A stretch of DNA of 9,083 bases from SB15 sp964557285. Its GTDB lineage: Bacteria > Chloroflexota > Anaerolineae > Aggregatilineales > J027. The first letter of the stretch is position 1; the number at the start of each line of letters is the position of its first letter. The notes under the pieces were generated by a model. That model searched no databases and was not told where the DNA came from. It saw nothing but the letters and a program-made list of their open reading frames with translations. Shown one piece after another: positions 1-7,108 of the stretch. The stretch is taken from the NCBI GenBank assembly GCA_964557285.1, contig CAZKZS010000198.1, positions 1 through 9,083 on the forward strand, written 5' to 3'. Both the position numbers and the translations under genes were made by a program.

Positions 1-796
1 TATAAGGCTGGCCTTCGAGGGTCAGCGCAGCCTGCCGAACTTCTTGCCCAATTTTCCATGACACCACAACTTCAGCCTGCGTACCGGAAATAACAGGATT
101 TACCAGATGAATTTCACCCGTCTGACCGTGCGCTAAAATTTGCTGCCAGCCCCAGAATTCGGCGGCCTGAAGCGGCGGCGGATAGTGGGCGCTTCCCCGG
201 TAGCGCTCCGGTAAAATCGACTGGTTTTCGATGGCATTGAGCAGCGCGGGTGCATCGGTAGGGACAAGCTGCCCATACCAGTGACTTTCCGGCTGCACGA
301 CCAGCGTCGCGGCGAACCGATGCCCACCCAGATGAGACACCTCCCACACCGGAATATCTGTTAAATCGCGCAGGGTGCTGGCAAATGCCATGCCAAATTT
401 TGCACAGCAGGTATCCCGTTTGCCGTGTGTGCAGAGCAGAATCACCTGCGGATTGTCCATCGGGGTATATTCCATCGTAATCTGCCGATTCAGCGCCTGT
501 TCCAGCAGGTCAGGATAATCTTTTTCGGTCAGGCCATCAAAACGGTAGCCATGCGGAAACAGCCAGACCGTGCCGGTTTCTTCCGGCTCGCAGACTTTGA
601 GCGAAAGCATGGCCTGTTTGTCCTGTTTTTTGACCAGACGGGCGAACACCCCCGCCGCATTTTCCATATTTTCAATGTGCGACAGCCATTCGCGCTTCGG
701 CCATGCCATCACAAAATGCAGGGTGTTGTGCTGAGCAGTACCAAGCAGGGGTTCATGTGCCTGCCGTGCCAGAGTCGAGCAAAGTTCCTGAATCAT
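1..796 (-). CDS. Sucrase/ferredoxin-like 2Fe-2S protein (3' end off window)
   Basis: The frame is open from ATG at 796 to the left edge, giving 265 residues with no stop. AGGAG (802-806) sits 5 nt upstream of the ATG, which fixes the start. The protein matches the sucrase/ferredoxin-like family (Suc_Fer-like, thioredoxin-fold ferredoxins). The core reads VILLCTHGKRDTCCAKFG around residues 118-135, then VSHLGGHRFA at 153-162, and YGQLVP at 174-179. C122 and C131 are separated by eight residues, and H155 and H159 form an H-x3-H motif. This is the layout of the bis-histidinyl, non-Rieske 2Fe-2S proteins typified by yeast Apd1 and Aim32, so a cluster held by two Cys and two His is likely (family knowledge plus inference). 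C130 is an alternative ligand. No signal peptide is visible, so it is probably cytosolic. Substrate and redox partner are unknown, and the family name does not imply sucrase activity here. It is divergent from the dusB-like gene. Confidence 0.85.
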   Translation of the reverse strand, partial: MIQELCSTLARQAHEPLLGTAQHNTLHFVMAWPKREWLSHIENMENAAGVFARLVKKQDKQAMLSLKVCEPEETGTVWLFPHGYRFDGLTEKDYPDLLEQALNRQITMEYTPMDNPQVILLCTHGKRDTCCAKFGMAFASTLRDLTDIPVWEVSHLGGHRFAATLVVQPESHWYGQLVPTDAPALLNAIENQSILPERYRGSAHYPPPLQAAEFWGWQQILAHGQTGEIHLVNPVISGTQAEVVVSWKIGQEVRQAALTLEGQPY

Positions 797-920
797 AGTT
801 TCTCCTGTGGGGCAGTAGTGTACCGCTTTTGAGGGGGATATAATACATGCAATACCTTGATTGCTAGTCGCGCCAATCCTCACCCCCAACCCCGTTTCCC
901 ACAGGTCAAGGGACTTATGC

Positions 921-958
921 GGGCAGGAACAAGCGACCAACGGGAGCGATTCCTGCCC
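921..958. repeat. 9-bp inverted repeat in the intergenic region
   Basis: GGGCAGGAA (921-929) is the exact reverse complement of TTCCTGCCC (950-958), with a 20-nt loop. The flanking GC pairs (919-920 and 960-961) could extend the stem across one unpaired base. No T-run follows on either strand, so it does not look like an intrinsic terminator. It lies between the divergent 2Fe-2S and dusB-like genes, just upstream of the proposed dusB promoter. It could be an operator, an extragenic repeat copy or chance. Confidence 0.35.
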
Positions 959-974
959 TGCGGAAATAAACACC

Positions 975-1003
975 TTCAGAAAACGGCCATTCCCTGCTAC
1001 ACT
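975..1003 (+). promoter_or_regulatory. Probable sigma-70-type promoter of the dusB-like gene
   Basis: TTCAGA (975-980, 4 of 6 matches to TTGACA) lies 17 nt before TACACT (998-1003). The -10 is extended by TG one base upstream (995-996). Transcription would begin near 1010, leaving a very short leader that contains GGAGG (1012-1016), 4 nt before the ATG at 1021. Assigned by sequence resemblance only. Confidence 0.45.
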
Positions 1004-1020
1004 GGCAGCGTGGAGGACCT

Positions 1021-2019
1021 ATGATCGCAGTCAGACCCCGAATCGAACTCAAACCCATGACCATTGGTGGCGTCATTATTGACCCGCCGATTACTCTTGC
1101 CCCCATGTCCCAGGTCACACATCACGCCTGCCGCCTGCTGGCAAAAGAAACGGGCGGCTGTGGGCTGGTCTGCACGGAACTGCTCAGCAGCCACGCCATT
1201 CATTACCGCAACGAAAAAACCTTCAAAATGCTGGACTGGCGCGACAATGAGCGTCCATTGGCTGTGCAGCTTTTTGGCAACGACCCGGCAATGATGGCTG
1301 ACGCCGCCCAGGTGATGGAAGCGCTGGGGGTGGACATCGTGGATATTAATATGGGCTGCTGGGTGCCAAAAATCGCGGGTAAGGGCGCGGGTGCGGCGCT
1401 GCTCAAGGACATTTGTACCGCCACCAATGTGGTTCAGGCGGTGGTGGAGGCTGTAAAAATTCCCGTCACCGTGAAAATCCGCGTTGGTTTTCAGATGGGC
1501 GTGGTTACAGGTATTGACTTTGCAAAGGCGGCGGAAAATGTAGGCGTCAAAATGATTGCCGTGCATGGCCGTTTTGCGGAGCAGGGATTCAAAGGGCAGG
1601 CCGACTGGTCGCTGATACGCCGCGTGAAAGAAGCGGTTCAGATTCCGGTGGTGGGCAACGGAGATATTGTCACGCCGGAGGACGCTGAACGGATGTTTCT
1701 GGAAACAGGGGTGGACGGGATTATGATAGGCCGCGCTGCCATCGGCAACCCGTGGATTTTTAAGCAGATTCATCATTACCTGCAAACGGGCGAACACTTC
1801 CCCGCCCCTACTCCACAGGAGCGAGTCGAAACGGCGCTGCGCCATGCCCGCCTTGCGGTTGAAACCTCCCAGTTTGATGAATTTCGGGTGTGTCTCAAAC
1901 TCCGCAGCCAGATTCCCCCTTATCTGGTGGGGATGCCGGGGAAACGCTGGGCAAGTGAAGCCCTCAAAAAAGCCTCCTCTTTGGCGGAAATTGAGGAGAT
2001 TTTTGTGCAAATTCTCTAA
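1021..2019 (+). CDS. dusB: tRNA-dihydrouridine synthase, DusB/NifR3 type
   Basis: This FMN-dependent enzyme reduces a uridine in tRNA D-loops to dihydrouridine using NAD(P)H; it acts in the cytosol. The 332-residue length is normal for the family. Family landmarks in order: LAPMSQVTHHACR (26-38) near the FMN site; VDINMGC (107-113) with catalytic Cys113; KGAGAALL (121-128); VKIRVGF (151-157) with the conserved Lys152; VHGR plus the downstream ADW (181-196); NGDI (213-216); and IGRAAIGNPW (236-245), the FMN-phosphate loop. The C-terminal 250-332 fits the helical tRNA-binding domain. The start at 1021 is supported by GGAGG 4 nt upstream; ATG at 1057 is a weaker alternative. Oddity: after Cys113 the sequence is WVPK, whereas most Dus proteins have Pro immediately after Cys. 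The other core residues are intact, so activity is still expected. DusB is the best subfamily match, but it could be annotated simply as Dus. Confidence 0.93.
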   Translation: MIAVRPRIELKPMTIGGVIIDPPITLAPMSQVTHHACRLLAKETGGCGLVCTELLSSHAIHYRNEKTFKMLDWRDNERPLAVQLFGNDPAMMADAAQVMEALGVDIVDINMGCWVPKIAGKGAGAALLKDICTATNVVQAVVEAVKIPVTVKIRVGFQMGVVTGIDFAKAAENVGVKMIAVHGRFAEQGFKGQADWSLIRRVKEAVQIPVVGNGDIVTPEDAERMFLETGVDGIMIGRAAIGNPWIFKQIHHYLQTGEHFPAPTPQERVETALRHARLAVETSQFDEFRVCLKLRSQIPPYLVGMPGKRWASEALKKASSLAEIEEIFVQIL

Positions 2020-2023
2020 ACCT

Positions 2024-2042
2024 TCGGCATTGCTGATGCCGG
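2024..2042 (+). terminator. Short hairpin after dusB, weak terminator candidate
   Basis: CGGCAT (2025-2030) pairs with ATGCCG (2036-2041) around a 5-nt TGCTG loop, and a T.G pair at 2024/2042 could extend the stem. It begins 5 nt after the dusB stop codon. No T-run follows on either strand, so it is not a convincing intrinsic terminator. It may instead stabilise the 3' end, or be chance. Confidence 0.2.
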
Positions 2043-2086
2043 CTGCTAAATTCACTGTGTGAAAATCTTCCCAAATTTAGAACCTT

Positions 2087-2114
2087 TTGCGGCACTTGTG
2101 CGTAATACTATATG
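2087..2114 (+). promoter_or_regulatory. Possible promoter of the STAS gene
   Basis: TTGCGG (2087-2092) and TATATG (2109-2114) are spaced by 16 nt in an A+T-rich stretch 20 nt upstream of the STAS start. Matches to consensus are partial (3/6 and 4/6). An overlapping TACTAT (2106-2111) is an alternative -10. The STAS gene could also be read through from dusB. Confidence 0.3.
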
Positions 2115-2134
2115 TAGAAAGGCATAAGGAAACG

Positions 2135-2428
2135 ATGATGTTCATCAGTGAATACACCGCCAACAACAGCACAGTCCTGGTTCTGGATGGGCGTTTGGAT
2201 GCCTATGGCGCCGCTGAACTGGATTCCAAATTGCAGGCTGCCATTCAGCAGGGGGCGAGGGACATCATCATTGATATGGCCGATGTACGTTATATTAACA
2301 GCAGTGGGCTGCGGATTCTCGCGCGGGCCAAACGGCACTATCAGGATTTACACCTGAAGCTGTCGAACCTGCGCGGCAACGTAGAGCGTGTCTTTGAAAT
2401 CACTGGATTCGACCAGTATCTGCTTTAG
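2135..2428 (+). CDS. Stand-alone STAS-domain protein (anti-sigma-factor antagonist type)
   Basis: A 97-residue single STAS domain resembling SpoIIAA/RsbV anti-anti-sigma factors, which act in the cytosol by partner switching with a serine-kinase anti-sigma factor. Visible landmarks are VLVLDGRLDAYGAAEL (14-29), DIIIDMADVRYINSSGLRIL (43-62) and the C-terminal helix and strand ending VFEITGFDQYLL. Ser56 in INSSG occupies the position of the phosphorylated serine in the DS(S/A/T)G motif; the preceding Asp is Asn here. The ATG at 2135 is chosen because AAGGA (2126-2130) precedes it by 4 nt; ATG at 2138 is equally possible. An in-frame TTG extension to 2087 overlaps the promoter-like sequence and adds no STAS-like residues. 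No anti-sigma kinase or sigma gene is in the window, so the partner is unknown. Its stop codon overlaps the convergent Uma2 stop. Confidence 0.88.
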   Translation: MMFISEYTANNSTVLVLDGRLDAYGAAELDSKLQAAIQQGARDIIIDMADVRYINSSGLRILARAKRHYQDLHLKLSNLRGNVERVFEITGFDQYLL

Positions 2429-3015
2429 CTTGCGGGGGGAGGCTCAACCCCTCCCTCTGCCGGAAACACGTCCGCCAGATTCAAGGTCAGTTCTGGCAGC
2501 ACCACCGATGTTAGGGTATCTGTTTCCGTATATGCGCCGTGCCGTCTGTACTGCCCCCCATCCAGCACATACACTTCGATAAAATTTTCCAATGGGTCAA
2601 CAATCCAGTATTCCCGCACGCCATGTTTTTGATACAACCCAAACTTTTTTACCCTATCCATACGAACGCTAGCTTTAGAAAGAATCTCCACGCATAAATC
2701 GGGAGCGCCATACCAGTATCCAACCAGCACTTTGCAGTTGGGATTGTCTTTGGCTACAAAAAACAGATCAGGCTGAACTACGTTTTCTTCATCCAGATGC
2801 ACATCGCTGGGCGCCATCACCACTTCACCCAGTTCTTTTGTATCAACCACCAGGCTGAAGGCAACAGTAATTTTTCGCAGGATTTTTTGATGAATGTACA
2901 AAGGTGCGGGCGACACAATAACTTCCCCTTCAATAAGTTCGATAGGCTCTGTTGTTTCGGGAAACATTTCATAAAATTCGGCGGCGGTAATTTTGGTTCT
3001 GGTCAGGTCAGCCAT
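2425..3015 (-). CDS. Uma2 family (DUF820) PD-(D/E)XK nuclease-like protein
   Basis: A 196-residue protein of the Uma2 family, restriction-endonuclease-fold proteins that are common and multicopy in Chloroflexota and Cyanobacteria; most are uncharacterised. Landmarks: TAAEFYEMF (10-18), IELIEGEVIVSPAP (25-38), VVQPDLFFV (79-87) with Asp83, PDLCVEILS (105-113) with Glu110, DRVKKFGLYQKHGVREYWIVDP (120-141) with Lys123 or Lys124, and LPELTLNLADVF near the C terminus. These give the expected acidic pair plus lysine of the nuclease site. Start: ATG at 3015 has GAGGA 8 nt upstream. A second ATG at 3030, five codons earlier, overlaps the stop codon of the upstream membrane protein as ATGA but has no Shine-Dalgarno sequence, so either may be used. 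It is last in the glycosylation operon and shows no obvious functional link to it. The C-terminal tail after residue 185 is Pro-rich and not conserved in type. Its TAA overlaps the convergent STAS stop. Confidence 0.88.
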   Translation of the reverse strand: MADLTRTKITAAEFYEMFPETTEPIELIEGEVIVSPAPLYIHQKILRKITVAFSLVVDTKELGEVVMAPSDVHLDEENVVQPDLFFVAKDNPNCKVLVGYWYGAPDLCVEILSKASVRMDRVKKFGLYQKHGVREYWIVDPLENFIEVYVLDGGQYRRHGAYTETDTLTSVVLPELTLNLADVFPAEGGVEPPPAS

Positions 3016-3026
3016 AACACAAGTCC

Positions 3027-5960
3027 TCATTCACAGAGCGAAATGATAAACAAATTATAGCTGACACGGGTTTCATCCACGAGTGGCAGCAGCCCGCAGC
3101 CCGTCGGCTGGTCTGACATCGGAATCAATGGGGCGGCACGCGCCTGCTGCAACCAGTCCTGAGTCAATAGCTGTCCCTGCTGCGCCCAGAATCCTTCCAA
3201 CTGATTGGCAACCAGCACCTCATACCCCGCTATCTCCGCCAGTTGGGTCGGTGCAAAAGTGGTATTGATGTCCCATGTCGGATAAAAAAAGCGCAGATAG
3301 TCCTCACCCGGCGCCAGCACCCGAATCGGATTCTCTGCCGCGTGTAAATTCAGCAAACGCAGCGTTTCCAGTGTCACATAACGGCCATCGTCGGCAAAAA
3401 TGGTTTCGGGAAAATCGGTATAAATTTCCTGCCACACCGCCAAATCAAATTCACCCAGATGCAGCCGCGTGTAGGCCAGCCCAAACCGGGCGAGTCGGTT
3501 CTCTGGATTTTTTTCCAGAATAGTTTCCCAGGCGTTCTCAATGGCCTGCCATTCCGGTTGTTTTGCCAGAAAAGCCTCTGACGGGTAGCGGTGAGAAATC
3601 CAGGGCGGCACTTCATAGCTGTTAAACAGCAGGTCATTCATACGGGTAAATAATTCATCGGCAGGGGTAACGGCAGCCTCCTGCACAGCAAAAACGGCAG
3701 TTCCGCTGTCCTCGTACAAAAACCGGAAGCGGTCAGGCTGTAACTTCAACTGCAAGGCTCTATCCCCTCTGACAATGACAAAGGGGGTTTTTGTCTGCTG
3801 AAGGTATGCCATATCGTTGCCGTCAAATAGAGGGCGTTCATAATAATAAATACGGCGCAGATACAGCGCATCCGTTTCATCATAAGGTGGACTTTGAACA
3901 ATCAACGGGCGAAGCGGCTGCCACACGATGAGCATATGAGGAAAACCTGATTCGGACGATTCATAGGTCACGCCCTGCAAACCAGAACGCTGGGTCACAC
4001 GGGTTTCCCCATCCCATTCCTGCTTTTCAATTGACAGCCATGTGCCATCAGGGGAAAGAGTCGGGCCGTAAAAGTCGCCATTTTGGAGAAGAAAGCTGCG
4101 GCCAAGTGTTATTTTTGTCTGCGGGGTCATAACAATCTCTAAGGCTGACTCTGGAATCATTAACGCCGGATCAAGCGGCATCGCCAGCCATGTTTTTTGA
4201 ATATCCAGCCCTTTTTCATACACAGCAGCATCCAGCCATTGGAACATCGGCTGTTCTGCCGTTTTGACTGTTTGCCCGTTGATGGAAATTGAAAAGGCAC
4301 TTTGCTGAGAATCAATGAATAACCAGGGAATACCGGAGTCTGAAAAAGTCGCGGGTAAATGGGCTGTCTGTCGTACTTCGTTTTTTGTTTCATAGGCATC
4401 GACAGATGGGCGTGCCTGCCCGATTGCCAGAATCGCACTTACCAGCAGCACATATCCCGCCGCCGTGATTCGCTGCCAGCGCGGGAGACTCGGATGGCGT
4501 GCCAGAATCGCCATACTGCCCGCCGCCGCTATGACCCGCACCGCGACTAAAAAACCAAGTGTATCCTGTGAGAGTGGGACGATAAAAAAACTCAACAGCA
4601 GAACACCCGCCGGAATCAGAATTTTTTGCGGCAGGGATACCCATCCTATACTTCCGGCGACCATCACCAGCGCGGCCATTGATAGGGTGTATCGGCTTTG
4701 CACGCTGAACACGGCGTAGGTCAGGGTCATATACAACAGCAGAATCAGCAACATCAGCGCCAGCCAGCGCCGCCAATCCGCATAAGCCCACAACCGCGCC
4801 GCCCCAATTACCCCAACCAGTACAGCGACCTGATGGTAAACATTACCCAGGGGAAAATCCGAGTCGGGCAGTCCCCAGACCTTAAAACCGCGTGTCCCCC
4901 AGTAGGGATACATCCACAGCCGATACATTTCGGTCAGAGTGAGCTTTGCCATTTTAATGGGATGATTCACCGCGTAAGCGGCCAGACGCTGGACTCCGTT
5001 TGGAATCTCAGGAAATTCACCCGGATTCTCAACAACCGTCATCCAGCCGTCCGTTTCAAAAACACCCGTTGCACCATGCGGCCCCAGTTCGGCTGTTCCC
5101 TTGAACATATCCCCCAGATGTGCCTGCAAGGAAAAGTCATAATAGCTGCGGCGAATAAAAAATGTGACCAGGAGAATCACAACCAGCACAACGGCCAGCC
5201 GGCTCGCTTTTTTGAGTTCCGGCTGCGGATACAAAAATAAGGCAAAAATCAGGAGGGGGCGAAAAGCATATAAATACAGGGAAAAAATGAACAGGCAACC
5301 TGCGGCCAGCCACACCGTTCGCTTACCGGAAAATCCTAGAGCAGCAAGCCAGCAGCCCGCCGTCAGGAAAAAACCCGCGCCCCACTGCGGAGCAATCACA
5401 TGCACCGCGTTAATGGTGGCAGGATACAGCGCCACTGCAATCCCTGCTAGCAGCCCTGCTGCCCATCCCTGAAGGGTTTTTGCCAGCCCAAAAGCACTCA
5501 TGGCGGTTAGAGATACAAAAATCACCTGCGCCCAGACCAGGTTTTTCAGCGATGCTCCAAACAGCCAGAAAATCAGTCCCGTTTCAAACGCTTTCAGATT
5601 CCATCGGCTGAGTAGGGTTTCCAATGGCCTCAAGTAACCATCTTTGAATCCTGTATGCCCTTGAAACGCTGGATAGGTGATGTCACGGTTCAGATAGCTG
5701 TGCAGACCACTTTCGTCATAATAAAACGCCATGAGGGAATCTTGCGCGGGACGCACCCCGCAGGAAGCCGATTCACCCAAAAGCTGTCTGCATCCGTGCA
5801 GCAGTTCGCCGTTGAGCAGGGTTCCGTAATAAATGTATCCTTCCGCGTCGGAGGTATCGCGCGAAGGATACCAGGTGTCCTCAATGTAGTTCCAGCGAAT
5901 GACAAAAGCCAGCAGTCCTATCCCGCACGCAGCCAGCACAGTCAACAGACGGTATTTCAT
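3027..5960 (-). CDS. Large polytopic GT-C-like membrane glycosyltransferase with soluble TPR-containing C-terminal half
   Basis: A 977-residue protein. Residues 1-520 hold about 11-12 hydrophobic segments (for example 4-21, 137-157, 165-190, 214-242, 254-269, 375-392, 397-418, 425-442, 447-462, 467-486, 499-515). The loop after the first helix carries SRDTSDAEGYIYYG (33-46). Acidic residues there (D35, D38, E40) sit where GT-C enzymes (PMT/ArnT/GT83-like) keep their catalytic acids for sugar transfer from polyprenyl-phosphate donors. A SVQSRYTLS segment (419-427) resembles the RY motif in the late helices of such enzymes. Residues about 525-977 are soluble, probably outside the membrane. They include one or two TPR-like helix pairs at about 803-850 and no recognised catalytic motif. 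The ATG at 5960 overlaps the upstream GT4 stop as ATGA with no Shine-Dalgarno sequence, implying translational coupling. I infer a GT-C enzyme acting on an exported glycan, glycolipid or protein; the exact family and substrate cannot be read from sequence alone. Confidence 0.75.
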   Translation of the reverse strand: MKYRLLTVLAACGIGLLAFVIRWNYIEDTWYPSRDTSDAEGYIYYGTLLNGELLHGCRQLLGESASCGVRPAQDSLMAFYYDESGLHSYLNRDITYPAFQGHTGFKDGYLRPLETLLSRWNLKAFETGLIFWLFGASLKNLVWAQVIFVSLTAMSAFGLAKTLQGWAAGLLAGIAVALYPATINAVHVIAPQWGAGFFLTAGCWLAALGFSGKRTVWLAAGCLFIFSLYLYAFRPLLIFALFLYPQPELKKASRLAVVLVVILLVTFFIRRSYYDFSLQAHLGDMFKGTAELGPHGATGVFETDGWMTVVENPGEFPEIPNGVQRLAAYAVNHPIKMAKLTLTEMYRLWMYPYWGTRGFKVWGLPDSDFPLGNVYHQVAVLVGVIGAARLWAYADWRRWLALMLLILLLYMTLTYAVFSVQSRYTLSMAALVMVAGSIGWVSLPQKILIPAGVLLLSFFIVPLSQDTLGFLVAVRVIAAAGSMAILARHPSLPRWQRITAAGYVLLVSAILAIGQARPSVDAYETKNEVRQTAHLPATFSDSGIPWLFIDSQQSAFSISINGQTVKTAEQPMFQWLDAAVYEKGLDIQKTWLAMPLDPALMIPESALEIVMTPQTKITLGRSFLLQNGDFYGPTLSPDGTWLSIEKQEWDGETRVTQRSGLQGVTYESSESGFPHMLIVWQPLRPLIVQSPPYDETDALYLRRIYYYERPLFDGNDMAYLQQTKTPFVIVRGDRALQLKLQPDRFRFLYEDSGTAVFAVQEAAVTPADELFTRMNDLLFNSYEVPPWISHRYPSEAFLAKQPEWQAIENAWETILEKNPENRLARFGLAYTRLHLGEFDLAVWQEIYTDFPETIFADDGRYVTLETLRLLNLHAAENPIRVLAPGEDYLRFFYPTWDINTTFAPTQLAEIAGYEVLVANQLEGFWAQQGQLLTQDWLQQARAAPLIPMSDQPTGCGLLPLVDETRVSYNLFIISLCE

Positions 5961-7108
5961 GGATTCTGAGCAGCCGCACGAAACGTTTCTTCGTACAGGT
6001 CAACCGTGCGTTCAAGGTTAAAAATCGCTTCAATTTCATGACGCGGTTTGATGTATTTTTCGCGGTTATTTAACACTTCCAGCAGGGTTTCGCCAATCGA
6101 TTCCCAGTCGCCTTTGGTCGCCAGTTTGCCCATGCCTGTCGCCGTGACCGGAACACGCCCGCCGGGGGTATTGGTCATGACCACAGGTGTGCCGCACATC
6201 ATCGCTTCCACCTGAACCAGCGCAAAACATTCCGTATCACTGGTCAGCAGCAGCACATCACACGCGGCATAAAAATTGGCAAGTGCCTGAGCGCTGGTGA
6301 TTTCGCCCAGAAAAACCAGATGTTCATTAAAGCGTTTGACCAGCGGCTGATGCCTTTCCCATGTGTCCTCATAGGGAATATCGTAATTGCCAGCAAACAC
6401 CAGCCGGACGTTCGGATACTGCTGTGCCACGACTTCCAGCGCACGAATGGCTAAATCGGGACGTTTTTCCTGCACAAACCGCCCCGCGAATCCAATGACC
6501 GGCCCGCCATCATGCGACCAGCGTTCATGCAGTTCGTGGGTGCGTTCGGGGTCGGGTTCAGGAATCACAATCGGCGGCGAAATGACCTTCACCTTCTCCA
6601 TAAAAGGCAGCAGATAATAACTCTGGTCGGCATAGTCCTGAGAATAGGCCACCAGCGCCGATGCCTGTTTTGCCATGTACTGGTAATGCCAGAAGGTAAA
6701 CCACGACACAAAACGATTAAAAAGTCCGGCAGGCAGCACTAAATCGCCGTGATGGGTGGAAACCAGTCCGCTTCCGGTCAGCCGCGCCATCACCGCCGAC
6801 AGGGAGGTTTCCAGCATGGGCGTATTGACCCACACCACATCATAAGTCCGTAAAAACGCCCACAGCGCCCAGGGATAGGCAGGCATGACCATGCCCCGGC
6901 TGACCTTAATCGCTGCCCACAGCCGCACGATTCGCACCCCGTTGACCGTTTCATCGCGTGGCAGGTCGATTTTATGGCGGGCAGCAATGACTGTAACCTC
7001 ATGCCCGCGCTCAACCAGCTTTTCCGCGACGCGCTGCACATGCAGGGGAACACCCGTCCGGTGTGGGAGATAATATTGAAGTGCCACCAGAATCTTAAGA
7101 GGTTTCAC
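5957..7108 (-). CDS. Glycosyltransferase family 4 (GT-B fold), WaaG/PimB-like
   Basis: This retaining cytosolic glycosyltransferase uses a nucleotide-sugar donor. The 383 residues form two Rossmann-like domains. The N-terminal half starts KILVALQYYLPHRTGVPLHV (5-24), with the Gly-rich acceptor loop, then LVERGHEVTVIA (31-42) and STHHGDLVLP (117-126). The C-terminal donor domain shows IGFAGRFVQEKRPDLAIRAL (205-224), LVFLGEI (264-270), and SDTECFALVQVEAMMCGTPV (290-309), containing the E-x7-E motif as E293/E301. The start is set at GTG 7108, 6 nt after GGAAG and overlapping the upstream gene by 14 nt; it gives the usual short N terminus before the first strand. ATG at 7129 would add seven residues, and the longer frame to 7183 lies deep inside the upstream gene. 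Position between a flippase-like protein and a GT-C-like protein suggests assembly of a lipid-linked glycan or glycolipid. Donor and acceptor sugars are not predictable. Confidence 0.92.
   Translation of the reverse strand: MKPLKILVALQYYLPHRTGVPLHVQRVAEKLVERGHEVTVIAARHKIDLPRDETVNGVRIVRLWAAIKVSRGMVMPAYPWALWAFLRTYDVVWVNTPMLETSLSAVMARLTGSGLVSTHHGDLVLPAGLFNRFVSWFTFWHYQYMAKQASALVAYSQDYADQSYYLLPFMEKVKVISPPIVIPEPDPERTHELHERWSHDGGPVIGFAGRFVQEKRPDLAIRALEVVAQQYPNVRLVFAGNYDIPYEDTWERHQPLVKRFNEHLVFLGEITSAQALANFYAACDVLLLTSDTECFALVQVEAMMCGTPVVMTNTPGGRVPVTATGMGKLATKGDWESIGETLLEVLNNREKYIKPRHEIEAIFNLERTVDLYEETFRAAAQNP

Noticed and set aside
425..832. 135-codon open frame on the plus strand
   Set aside because: It lies opposite the 2Fe-2S gene, whose Cys/His motifs and ribosome site are clear; the plus-strand frame looks like no known protein.
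997..2055. 352-codon open frame on the minus strand opposite dusB
   Set aside because: It mirrors the whole dusB gene, is His/Asn-rich, has no recognisable domain, and dusB has every family motif. It is an antisense shadow.
2087..2134. N-terminal extension of the STAS protein from TTG 2087
   Set aside because: It overlaps promoter-like sequence and has no ribosome site; ATG 2135 has AAGGA at proper spacing.
4698..5240. 180-codon plus-strand frame inside the large membrane protein gene
   Set aside because: Antisense shadow, low-complexity Gln/His/Pro-rich translation, no ribosome site.
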